Shown here one piece after another: positions 54,169 through 64,000 of a DNA stretch of 64,000 bases. The stretch is taken from contig WSUB01000010.1 of the NCBI GenBank assembly GCA_019633425.1, forward strand, positions 248,001 through 312,000, given 5' to 3'. Below the pieces are notes generated by a model. It was given only the letters and a program-made list of their open reading frames with translations, ran no database searches and was not told where the DNA came from. The position numbers were made by a program, and so were the translations under genes. The DNA is from Tulasnella sp. 424 (Eukaryota > Basidiomycota > Agaricomycetes > Cantharellales > Tulasnellaceae). The number at the start of each line of letters is the position of its first letter. The first letter of the stretch is position 1.

Positions 54169-56819
54169 TCAGTGATCTCCCAGGTGCCCAAGCTCGTCGG
54201 TCGACTCGGTCGGCGGAGGGATAATAATGAGTCTCAGCCACAGTCGTCCAGGTGTGCATTTGTCGCGGACAAGCTCCCACTCTGTAGCTGGTGTGTTGTC
54301 GCCACCAACAGAAGGGTCCAAAGCTTCCAACAGACCCGCTTTGCCCTCTTTGGTACCCTCGGCTTCAACGACCCACTGAGTAGCCCAACCATCGCCGCAG
54401 AAACCGTAGAAATCGGCGTTGAGTTCATCCCCTGCATGGGATCGCCAAGTCGCAAGGATCTCCGCTCCATCCACTTTCCCGATCCAAGCGAAGTGTTTCA
54501 CCCGAGCGAAACCAGCGAGCCCGCTCTTGGTTGCGGGAGAAGGCATGCTACTTGACAACTGGGTCAAAGTAAGCTCGGGTTGGCGCTTGCGTTCGCCCTC
54601 CGGGACGGGTGGGATGATGACGAAGAACCGAGGGTTGATAGCGAACGAAGGGATGATGTGGGTGTAATACATGGGCGAGGGGAGTTCGAAGGCGTTGAGG
54701 TTGGCAGGAGGGAGGGAAGGTTCATACCGAACCAGGGATTCGCCGTTGAACACCAACCAACTCCATTGTTCCCCCCCAGAGCCTGAAGTTATGGACTTGG
54801 GTTTGTCGTCCATAGCTGGGATGTAACCCAGGTTACACACGATGTCTCCGGTCTTGAGGTACTTCCAAAGACCCGCGCTGACGAGCTGTCCTTCGCAGGC
54901 CAGCAAGGTTGACCCACTCATGTCTTCACTGGGAACGAATATCCGGCACACGGGGGCCTTGGATTTCGTCGCTGCGAGAGCCAAATCATGCGGACTTGCA
55001 AGGGACGATCCTCCTCCAACCGACGATGCTCCTCCTCCAACCGGGACACCAGCCAACGTAGGGGACGCTGATCCACGTCTTCGCCCTAACGACGACGAGG
55101 ACGAGATCGAAGCCGGTAACGAATTTGCCCTGAGATGCGCTGGACGTGGCGGAGTGAATAGAGCGGTATCGTCTTCCAGATAGTGTTCGCTTAGGCGATG
55201 TAATTGCGTTTGCCTAGTCCCCAAGGAGTACGAAGTGGACATTCTCGACCGCCTCCTATGATCCTTCAGTGCCTTGGGAGTATATTCGGGCGGTGGCGGG
55301 GGCATCTTACTTGACCTGCGAAGCAGTGTTGACGCAATGGTCCCGTCCTCTCTCACACCGTCGGGCCGGATGTGTGCGGAATAGACCGGATACGTGTCTG
55401 AGCGACCTCCGGTAGGATGCCGGGGATGAGAAACGGGGTAAGAAGGCGCATGGTTTCGTCGACTCGAGGAACCTCTCAGGCCGAACAAGGAGATGATGGG
55501 TTTGAGGCACTGTTGTTTCTTTGAGGAGCGAATGGAGGAAGATCGAGAAGGCGTCGGACGCTTTTCCTTCGTCGGTGCCGACGGGTCTGGATAAGATAGA
55601 GGTGCTGGGAAAGTCAACTCCCTGAGATTGGGCCATTGGTCCGGGGTAGAGCCGAGTCTCCAGACTGGGTCGTCGGCGAAGTCTGGGAGAAGCGACCAGG
55701 CGGGAGCTCTGGAGCGCAGGAGGAGGACGAATCGCGAATGCACGTTGGTAAAATGCTGCAATTGTCCAGACGACTCTGATGGAGGTAGGCCGGAAATGAT
55801 GTCCAAGGCGTGTTGCGGGTAGATGTGAAGGGGAATCGCCTGAGATAGCACTGCGGACAACAAAGAGATGGTAATGTGGCGTCAGCATTCGAGGGCCAGA
55901 CAGAACCGCGTGCAATACAAGGCACAAGCGCCCGAAATAACCCAAGCCAAGAATACGCCATCGACGTTCGTGTAAAAACCCGAATAGCGTAACGAAAGGG
56001 AAGAAGGGAGCGGGGGAAAATCATATACTCACTGAGAGCTTCAAGGTCGCGGAGGTCTACTCGGATGTCTTGGTGACCCGCAGGCATGGCTGCGCCACTG
56101 CGGTAACCGGGCACGAAACGAGATAGAATAACGTCTCTGACGACTGGATCGATGTCGAGAATATCGCGCATTGGCTTTGAGGTGCAGCAGAGTGCGTGGA
56201 ATTCGGCAAAATCGATGTACTGGAGGAGGCCAGCCAAGACTTTGGGGCGGGAGCAGAGAACGTAGACCCAAGAATCATGGCAGTCCCTCAAAAAAGTGCT
56301 GGTCGTTCTTGTGCGCGGTTTGGCTCCTACGCTACGCTGTGTAAAGTAGGTTGTGCGGGAGATGATGGAGAGGCCGTCTTGCGTATGATTGATGGCGTCG
56401 TTTGGATCTGGACCCCCGAGTGCAGGTGGGAGTGGAGGCCGTGGGGGCCGTGACCGTGGCTGTTCTGGTGTACTGGGACTCGTTGACTCTTTGCGCGGTG
56501 CTGGGATTGGAGTGGACGGGGGTGTTAATGAGTTGCGAAGTGGACTGTTGGGCTCTCGAGGATGCTTCCGTCCACGATCAGTTCCGCCGGCGGGGAGTCT
56601 ACCTTGTTCAGCGGTGTTTGGAGGGGTGGTCTGTGGGTCCGTGGATGCAATGGATGCATCTGAGGATGTGAGTGATGGTGTGGCTGGATAGTTGGAGCCG
56701 TCAAGAGGTCTTGGTGGGCTGAGCTCTTCAGGCGACTCAGTAAGCTTGGAGTCTGCAGCGGGTGCTTTGGGACCGGTTGGGATCGGGGGCAATTTTCTGG
56801 GCGAAAGAAGAGCGAGCAT
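54169..56819 (-). CDS. F-box-like protein with long disordered regions
   Basis: Two exons, 56819-56033 and 55850-54169, 822 residues. The N-terminal 185 residues are Pro/Ser-rich (MLALLSPRKLPPIPTGPKAP). About residues 188-235 read RPKVLAGLLQYIDFAEFHAL, then CCTSKPMRDIL, which resembles an F-box, the Skp1-binding motif of ubiquitin ligases. A further helical part follows (DLRDLEALS, then PLHIYPQHALDIISGLPPSE). Residues about 540-820 look folded: VCRIFVPSEDMSGSTLLACE, GDIVCNLGYIP, WLVFNGESLVRYEPSLPP and FYGFCGDGWATQWVVEAEG. I cannot name the family; the C-terminal domain may be a substrate-binding module. The F-box call is tentative. The 182-nt intron acceptor CCGCAG is the first in phase. Confidence 0.7.
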
Positions 56820-57534
56820 GACGAAAGTGTCGCCGACGCTATGAGAAGGAGGAAGAGGGATGAAGAGGGATGAGGATGGAGAGGAAGGGGAGAAGAATGA
56901 AAGGCGCCTTTTGGTGAAATGGCTGATGGCTGCTGGGATTTTGGAGCACGCCTTGCCAGTGTTTCTCAGGGACCGGGAGGGTGACAAACAACGTTCGTCC
57001 GTCCGTGTCCCCAACCCTGCATTCAAGCCCTCTCCTCCTCCCTCGCTTTCTCGTTCTCTTGCACGATCTGAGTGAATTATGCTCATGCACTCCATGCAGT
57101 GCAATGGTCCTCATGCTATGCATCACTTGTTTATGGGAATTTCCTCTTACAGCCAAGCTTTTTGACGGCTGAAACGGCCGGTGTAGGTGTACATATTAGG
57201 GCGCATGGCATCGGCATGGCTAGGGATTCATCAATCAATGGGGACGGAACCCGTTGCACTGGAAGGAAAAAAACTTGGTGACGATCGAATAGAATCCGAG
57301 TCAGCCGACAAACTCACATCCCAAAATAGGATAGGTCAAATAAAATAAACATGAGGATTTGCAAGTAGAAGTCGACTTTTTTGGGTTGTCACGCAAGGTT
57401 CATAGATGATGTCAGTCCCGTTTCAGGAATCATCCATCCCATGCTTCCCGAAACAAGAAATACCGACGCGCTGGGCTGCACGTGCACTTTCCCAGCAAAA
57501 CTTCCACTCTCTCTCTCCATCAATACCGTCAGAA
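56820..57534. other. Divergent upstream region (F-box-like / SGD1)
   Basis: These 715 bp hold both promoters. Bases 57440-57530 are C/T-rich on plus, matching an SGD1 leader, while 56840-56930 are purine-rich on plus, matching a leader for the minus-strand gene. Confidence 0.45.
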
Positions 57535-60500
57535 ATGCCGCGCCTTCCGTCGGCGTTACAGAAAGAATTGGGGATGGAATGTAGGTTTAGCATAAAATAT
57601 TGAACATAAACACGTTTCCCTTTGAATATTTTAGTCTAATACTGTTCGGGTCTCCATGGAAAGTCCCCCACAAAGCAGGAAGAGAGCGACGCCATCCTTC
57701 AACCTTTTCCCATCATCTCAGAAAATCATCTCTGCAAAGGCAACGCGGATCCTTCTCCCGCCCCGCTTCAGGCCGAGCCTTTCCTGTCGCTACGGGTCAC
57801 AAACGAAAGCGCCAAACCCTTGCCGATGCTGATGCCGAAGCAAATGCCGACGACCCAACGCAGTCCAAACGGTCACGACTCGAGACCTCCGCAGGGTTCC
57901 ACAGCAAGAGACCCACCGTAGGCGCCAACCATCACCGCCGTACTCATGCCGTTCCACCACGTTCCTATGCTTCGTCCGAGACACAACCTCATTCTTCTCG
58001 CCTCAAGGCCACCCATCCAGCTCATCTCTCCAACACTTCATCGGCCTCCGTAGACCCTGACCCGGCCAATAATGACGCCACCGCTTCTTCCGCAACCGTT
58101 TCTTCCAAGAATAAGCCTTCGACGGCCCTTGAGCGGCTAGCGCAAAAGCTTCAAGGGAAAGCGGGAATTGCCTCATCTTCTTCCTCTCCAACCATCAAAT
58201 TCAACAAGTCCAAACTCAACCAAGTTGAGAGGCAAGAGGAAGACGAGATCGCTTGGTTAGAAGCCAAGCTTGGATTGCGTAACAAGAAGAAACGCAACGT
58301 TCCACTCGTCGAAGATGATGGTCTGGACGGTGAGCAGAAAGCTTACCTGCTCGTTTCCAGCCACCGGTTCCCACCACGTTTGGGCGTAATTTAATTCTCG
58401 ATGCTCATCACCCTTCCTTACCTCCACTTAGATCTGTGTGATGATTTAGATCGCATTGTGGCACAGACTCGAGGTCCCCACGCCATCGCCGATGAACGCC
58501 ACGCCCAAAACAGCCAAGTACGTCAAAGTACCTCCTTTTTATGCCTCTTGGCCCATTTCACAGCGTTTATTTTTACCGAACGCCGGCTTGAGAGGGTAAA
58601 ATAGCTGTGCAACTAACGCGTGTTCTTGCCGACTTAGCGTGGGCTCACCTTTGAGTCCGAACAAGGCGAACAAAGCAGGGTCCAAATGAGCGACCAACAC
58701 GAGGATATTAGTGAAGAGGACGGAGGTGATAATGACACGAGCGATCTCGGTTCGGCTTCTCTAGAAGGAGGTGATCAGGATTCCTCAAACGAAGAAGACG
58801 AAGCCCAAGATCGGTTTGAAAACGCCGCCGGAGGGCTTGGGTTCTCGGACATGGAATCCGAAGTGCCGACCTCGGACGACGATGATCCTCCAGCTCCAAC
58901 CTTCTCTTCAATATCAGCGCTTCAAAATGGATCATTAGCGCAAAATGCAGGTCAGTTTGTCAACCCTGCTTCAGTCGCCAGCGCCCACGAGCTCAACCTG
59001 TGGATTTGGTCTTGGCATTTTTGCGTTTCAGGGCGTTACGTCCCACCCGCCCTACGTGCCAAACAATCACAAGGCACGGACGCTATTAAGTCGGAGGCAC
59101 AAATTAAATTAGGCCGACAGGTTAAAGGGCTGCTAAACAAGTTCGTTTGCTCGCCAACGTGGCAGGATTTTACGGTGCTAACCCTGCCCTACGACTACGT
59201 TTTACTCGATCGCAGGTTGTCTGAACAGAATATCGGCTCGATATTGGACGAAATTGAAGGGTTATACAGGAATAATACTCGGAACGGCGAGTCCTTTGCT
59301 GCTGGCATTGTTTCCGTCAGCATACAAAGGGTCTAACACGCAAACTGGACCAATCCTTGCATCAACAGATGTTACGGCGACTCTGACGGATTTGGTAATC
59401 ACGTCCATCTCCTCTCACTCCTCCCTTCTCGACACGTTCGTCGTTCTTCACGCCGCTCTCGTCGCCAGCCTGCATAAAATCCTCGGAGTCGACTTTGCTG
59501 CCTTCTTCGTACAATCTGTGGTTGACGAGTACGAGAAGCAGTACAATATCGCTGTCACTTCAGCTGGAGCGAGCGAGGTCGATGGGGAATTAACGGGGGA
59601 TGCTGGAGGAGAGCTGATCAAAGGCAAAGAAGCGTCCAACCTTTTGGTCCTTCTTGCAGAGCTTTACACGTTCCAAGTGGTATCGTGCGTTTTAATGTAC
59701 GATATAATTCGAGAGTTCCTGAGCGGGGACTTGAGTGAATTTGAAGTCGAGTTGTTCTTGAAGTTATTGAAGAGTGAGTTTACTCGTCTCGCGCTCCATG
59801 TATGCATCTCGTTTTAACACGTTTTATCCTTCTATTGCACAGGCATTGGCGTACGACTACGCCAAGACGACCCGACGGCTCTCAAAGAAATCGTTCAACT
59901 GGTCCAGACCAAAGTCGCTGGCCAGGATCGCTCCGCGCAATCATCCAGAACACGTTTCATGCTCGAGACGTTGACGAATTTGAAGAATAATAAACTGGGT
60001 CTTGTAGACCCGAACCGAAAAGTAGGCCATGCGAATGGTCAAATGCTTGCCGAGGCAGTGGAACGAATGAGGAAATTTGTTAATGGAATTGGGAAGAAAC
60101 GGACCGGTGAGGGGCTTTTGCTTTTCTTGGCGTCGTTTTTTGATATTGTCGATCTTCTAACCCTGATCCTCTTTTTTACAGTCAGGGGAACCGAACCTCT
60201 CAATGTCTCACTCCCAGATCTTCGGTCCGCCGACACAAAGGGCAAATGGTGGCTTGTCGGTTCCGCATGGTCTGGGAACCCCCTCGTCGATCGCCAAGAG
60301 AAGGACCCTCAACACGCTGAAGACGACGATCGGCTGGGACTTGATGAGGAAACTAGGACTCACGCAGAGCAATCTGCTGCACTCCTTAAGCTCGCGAAGA
60401 AGCAAGGCATGAACACCGACGTGCGACGGAGCATCTTTGTCGTGCTTATGAGCAGCGAGGATTATGTGGATGCATGTGAGAGGTTGGGTCATTTGAAGAT

Positions 60501-61290
60501 TTCGGATCAGCAGAGGCCTGAGGTTGTCCGGGTGCTTTTGCATTGCTTGGGCAATGTACGTCTTGCCTTTTCGCGCCCTCAATGGTTGTTACTGAACTCG
60601 ACGCATGCATCGGACACACAGGAAAAAGCGTACAACCCTTACTACACGCTCATCGTTCAACATCTCTCAGCTTCGATCCGCAACATTCGATTCTCGTTGC
60701 AATATTGCCTTTGGGACCTTTTCCGCGAGTTCGGGGAGTCTATTAGGCGATCCAGCGATGATGCGGACGATCTCGAAGGTGAAGAGGAAAAGTCGGTCTC
60801 CCGAACAAAGTTGAGAAACTTGGCGAGAGCGTACGCGTGGTGGGTTGCGAAGGGTGCGGTGGCGTTGGATGTGTTCAAGGTGGGTTGATCGATTGCCACC
60901 AAAGCTCGGTGATAGAACTGACGGTGTTCGATCCCCCAATAGCCTCTGAACTTTCTCGCTCTGAAATCTCAAACCGCGTTGTTCTTGCGAACGTTCTTTG
61001 CACAGCTGTTTGTCAGCGCACAATCGGCCTCACCGCTCCTGGATTTCGCAACAGAGGATGAACTGGAGGTGGCATCTCTCTCTCGGGATAGAGAGGTTCT
61101 TGAAGTGATAGTGATGAAGAGCATCAAGAGCCCCAGTGTCGTGCAGGGAACGATGTATTTCTTTGAAAGTGAAGCGGAGGAGTTTGTGGGGATGGCGAAG
61201 GACGATGGGGTAAGGAAACTGATTCGGTGGGGAGTAAAAGTGGCAAAGGAGACTCTGGGGACGGGAGGCGAAGTTGCAAACCTGTTGTAA
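57535..61290 (+). CDS. SGD1: SGD1 / NOM1, nucleolar MIF4G-MA3 protein
   Basis: Eleven exons: 57535-57584, 57722-58329, 58432-58517, 58638-58950, 59032-59140, 59216-59286, 59369-59773, 59843-60106, 60182-60555, 60622-60879 and 60943-61290, 961 residues. Sgd1/NOM1 is an essential nucleolar factor for 18S rRNA maturation that contacts the RNA helicase Fal1. The N-terminal third is Lys/Ser-rich with an acidic run. The MIF4G domain starts at YVPPALRAKQ and includes GRQVKGLLNKLSEQNIGSIL and LLVLLAELYTFQVVSCVLMY. The MA3 domain includes DVRRSIFVVLMSSEDYVDAC and ends near SAQSASPLLDF. The MPRLPSALQKELG start resembles homologues but exon 1 is the least certain part. Intron 6 (59287-59368) is probably GC-AG. 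The stop lies 42 bp from that of EFM4 on the other strand. Confidence 0.92.
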
Positions 61291-61332
61291 CGATGATTGC
61301 AATTTAAACCTTTGTATTCTACTCATCTATAT

Positions 61333-62424
61333 CTATGATGATTGCTTTTTGAACGCGACTGACGAGCAAGTGCTCCCGGTCTTGCCGCCGAATGTAAATG
61401 TCTTGTGCTCTATCCTTGAGCTGCGTTAGTGGGCGAAGAGGTCGATTAAGTAGACGTGCGCGGCGCGTTAGTGCTCGAGACTCACTGATAAGTGAGGCTC
61501 GTTTCTGAAGTGTCGAATTTCTGTTTTAGTTCTTCTTCTGTAAAGTTGCATGCTAGAAGAAGAGCCCCTCTAAGCAAGCAAGCAAGGCCAGAGAACGAGC
61601 ACCTTACATGTAATCAGGAAGTATGCTCCAGGCTTCAGCAGCCGGCTGACCCGGGCGGGATAACCGTCAATGGGAGCAGGCCCATCCTTGCTTTTATCCG
61701 CCAATGCAATAGCATCGAACGTCCCTTTGTCAAGCCTGGAACAAGACCGCCTGTCAAGATGTTTCTTTGGCCAGATCATCACCACTGCCTTACAACAAGT
61801 CCCAAGCCCCTTCCGAGTTCCCCATCCCTTCCAGCTGCGGTGGGTCGTCGTTCAGAAAATCGCTCGTTTCGAAGCGGAGGTCAGAAGCAGATCGGTGTTT
61901 CGCCACCGAACGTGCTAAGCGGACAGAATCCTCGGAATAGTCGATGCCCAGGATCCTATCCGCGGGGTAGCCAGCTTCGACGAGCGCCAGGCTGAGGGTG
62001 CCGTTCCCGGATCCAATATCAAGCGTGTAAGGTTTAACGCCTGATGGAACGTTTTCTGTCGCCCAATCTACCTAAGAGCTGGCCCGGTTAGATGCTGTCG
62101 CTTGGGGATGGCATCGTCAGGCCACCCTCACCATTTTCTCAACGGAATCGAGACCAAACCTAGCGATGTGGCATATAATGAATCAACCATTTCCGTCTTA
62201 ACGAAGTCTAGGGACTCAACTGACCAAACTTCGCCCTTATCCCCCGAGTCATCCTCAAAATTCGCTAGTTCTCGTTTGTACACATCGTCCCAACTAGCCC
62301 GAATCATTGCAATCCGTCAATGACCGAGATCGGGAAATAATTCGGGCAAGTAGCATCACACGCACTACTGTTTCGTTCCGAGTTTGGACGGCTCAAAGGT
62401 CTGGGGGTCGTCTTCGTCTGCCAT
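61333..62424 (-). CDS. EFM4: EFM4 / METTL10, eEF1A lysine methyltransferase
   Basis: Seven exons: 62424-62369, 62293-62225, 62159-62132, 62071-61794, 61735-61608, 61552-61486 and 61420-61333, 237 residues. Efm4 (See1) methylates a lysine of translation elongation factor 1A. The start MADEDDPQTFEPSKLGTK leads into HWDDVYKRELANFEDD and GEVWFG, family hallmarks. The SAM-binding core is TLDIGSGNGTLSLAL (motif I), ILGIDYSEDSVRLAR (motif II) and LLDKGTFDAIALA (post II). The C-terminus FTFGGKTGSTCSSVAFKK matches METTL10 ends. The last intron ends CACTAACGCAG, with the branch motif touching the acceptor. It is convergent with SGD1 and divergent from the citrate synthase gene. Confidence 0.95.
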
Positions 62425-62670
62425 AGATGATGGGGCGGCGTTCCGGGTGAGGAGAAAGCCGGGGGACGAGTCCTCGTTCACGTGCTTGACTATAGGGTGC
62501 GGGATTGCCTCACGAGGGTCGACGGTCTCCGGTTACGCGCTCACCGGGACTTGTTGGCGTCTGGACTGAACATAATAACTTGGCCACTGGAAAGGAGGTC
62601 ACAAGTCCTCAGCTAATCCTACTTCCCACTTTACCTCTGCGCATCACCCACCGTTCGTTCTCATTAGAAA
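62425..62670. promoter_or_regulatory. Divergent promoter EFM4 / citrate synthase
   Basis: 246 bp separate the two start codons. The plus strand is C/T-rich at 62620-62660 before the citrate synthase ATG. No TATA box is evident. Confidence 0.45.
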
Positions 62671-64000
62671 ATGGTCAAAACTCAAACTGGTTTGGAAGGT
62701 CCGAGAGATGACCTCACAGTGATCGACAACCGAACAGGTGCGGGGGATACCACATCTCAATATCCTAAGCGGTCTGAGGTACTGACTTTCGAGTACAGGG
62801 CAGACATACATTATTCCGTACGATGAAATTTGGGCAATTGGGGCTTTGCGTCATTCGTGCTCACTAGTCCGGTCTCCTGTAGGATCAAGGACAATACGGT
62901 TGTCGCTACCGACTTCAAGAAGATAAAAGCCCCAAGCAAGCCTGGAGAGCGCGAGGAGAATGAGACTGAAAGGGGACTGCGAGTAGCTGACAAGGTGTCT
63001 GGAGACGGTCAACTGTTATTGGGGCCGTTGTCAACTGACGGATCTCAATTCGCGGTGGATAGGGATTCTTGAATACTGCGGTGATCACCTCCCAGATTAC
63101 TTACATTGACGGAGACAACGGAGGTACGCTCAGTGTTCCGCATTTTCGTCGTCTATGTTGTGCTCAAAAACCGTTCGCCTTGACAAGTGCTACGGTACCG
63201 AGGCTATCCAATTGAACAGCTTGCTTTACACTCAAGCTTCTTGGAGGTCGCATACCTCTTAATCTATGGCTCGCTTCCAACGAAAGAAAAGTTTGGGGTC
63301 TTCCACCGAGAGGTGATGACACACAGTATCGTGCATGTCGATGCTGAAGGTCTTTTCAAGTCGTTCCGGTACGATTTGTGTTGCGGTCTCTCATCCGTAA
63401 AATGCATTTTCGCTGAATCGTGACGTTGTTAGCTATGATGCACACCCTATGGCTATATTATCTTCCGCCTTTTCTGCGTTGGGCAGTTTCTACGAGGAGG
63501 CCAATCCGTCCTTGAGAGGCCAGAATCTCTTCACCAAGACCGATCCAGCTTCGCTTGCCAACATGGACAAGCAAATTTATCGAATTATCGGTAAAGCTAC
63601 GACTTTTGCTGCGTAAGCTCTCGTTGGTTGCTACTGTGCGGAAAGGCCTATTTGATTGACGAGGCCTCCTAGGATGGCGTACCGCGTTCGTCAAGGTCGA
63701 CCGTTTGTGACCCCTCCAACGGGTCTTTCGTACACTGCGAGTTTCCTGTATCAGATGGACCACCTTGGCCAGGAAGACTACGTCCCATCGCCGACGCTGG
63801 CGAAGGCACTTGACATCCTGTTCATCCTTCACGCGGACCACGAACTCAACGCGTCCTGCACCACTGTGTTGCAAACTGGCTCCTCGCTCGTAGATCCGTA
63901 CAGTTGTATGGCTGCCGGTATTGCGAGTCTGTACGGCCCACTTCACGGTATGTTTGGGTTGAATTGCCTGCCAGAGGTCAAGGGAACGACCTAATGCAAT
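62671..64000 (+). CDS. Citrate synthase, 5' part (runs off the window)
   Basis: Seven exons are visible: 62671-62737, 62799-62817, 62883-62994, 63063-63123, 63188-63368, 63433-63612 and 63673-63947; the window ends inside the next intron. About 298 residues are encoded. The enzyme condenses acetyl-CoA with oxaloacetate. Landmarks are [40 protein letters not shown] and [13 protein letters not shown], with the catalytic His at about residue 263. The second active-site His and Asp lie beyond the window. The N-terminus [20 protein letters not shown] lacks a mitochondrial presequence, which suggests a peroxisomal or glyoxylate-cycle isoform (yeast Cit2 or fungal equivalents). The C-terminal PTS1 needed to prove this is not visible. 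Exon 2 is only 19 nt. An insertion [17 protein letters not shown] differs slightly from shorter homologues. Confidence 0.94.

Noticed and set aside
1..64000. CRISPR arrays, insertion sequences, LTR elements, rRNA genes
   Set aside because: No regularly spaced repeats, terminal repeats, transposase or reverse-transcriptase motifs, or rRNA-like sequence were seen; the window is eukaryotic nuclear DNA.

Overview
The window is nuclear DNA of an intron-rich fungus. Small introns (mostly 40-110 nt) with GT-AG ends split almost every gene, coding density is high, and the proteins read as basidiomycete ones. Examples are an Axl2-like polarity protein, a Con-6 protein, a Zn(2)Cys(6) regulator, a cytochrome b5-acyl-CoA dehydrogenase fusion and an intracellular LysM protein. 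A Tremellomycetes-type yeast or dimorphic fungus is the most likely source, but this is inferred from gene style and not from a marker gene. There is no CRISPR array, insertion sequence or recognisable transposon.

Layout. 1-12.5 kb: a truncated regulator with the DUF1752/AreA-like motif, a 3.7 kb stretch without a recognisable gene, an Sfp1/JAZF1-like zinc-finger protein, a poorly resolved locus at about 7.8-10.7 kb, and the translation factor TMA46. 12.6-19.6 kb: the meiotic gene HOP2, galactokinase GAL1, the mitochondrial protein AIM18, a possible metaxin-like fragment and a small Con-6 gene. 19.9-32.8 kb: an acidic protein of unknown function, AXL2-like, a 3.5 kb gap and a large Zn(2)Cys(6) transcription factor. 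33-48.6 kb: AP-3 beta adaptin, complex I subunit NDUFB8, the repair nuclease RAD2, arginine methyltransferase PRMT5, a B-type cyclin and the ATPase OLA1. 48.9-64 kb: tRNA-Val(AAC), a LysM protein, the 22-exon acyl-CoA dehydrogenase, an F-box-like protein, nucleolar SGD1, the eEF1A methyltransferase EFM4 and the 5' part of a citrate synthase.

The genes are mostly unlinked housekeeping functions, so there is no operon-like logic. Three links stand out. TMA46, OLA1, EFM4, SGD1 and the Sfp1-like factor all concern translation or ribosome production. PRMT5 and the B-type cyclin are adjacent cell-cycle genes. Citrate synthase and the acyl-CoA dehydrogenase both fit acetyl-CoA metabolism.

Exon models were built by hand from splice sites, reading phase and recalled family motifs. 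Every model marked as complete sums to a whole number of codons. The most distinctive signals are very small exons (8, 11, 15, 18 and 19 nt), three probable GC-AG introns, introns whose branch site lies almost on the 3' splice site, and a 2 kb block that reads as coding on both strands.
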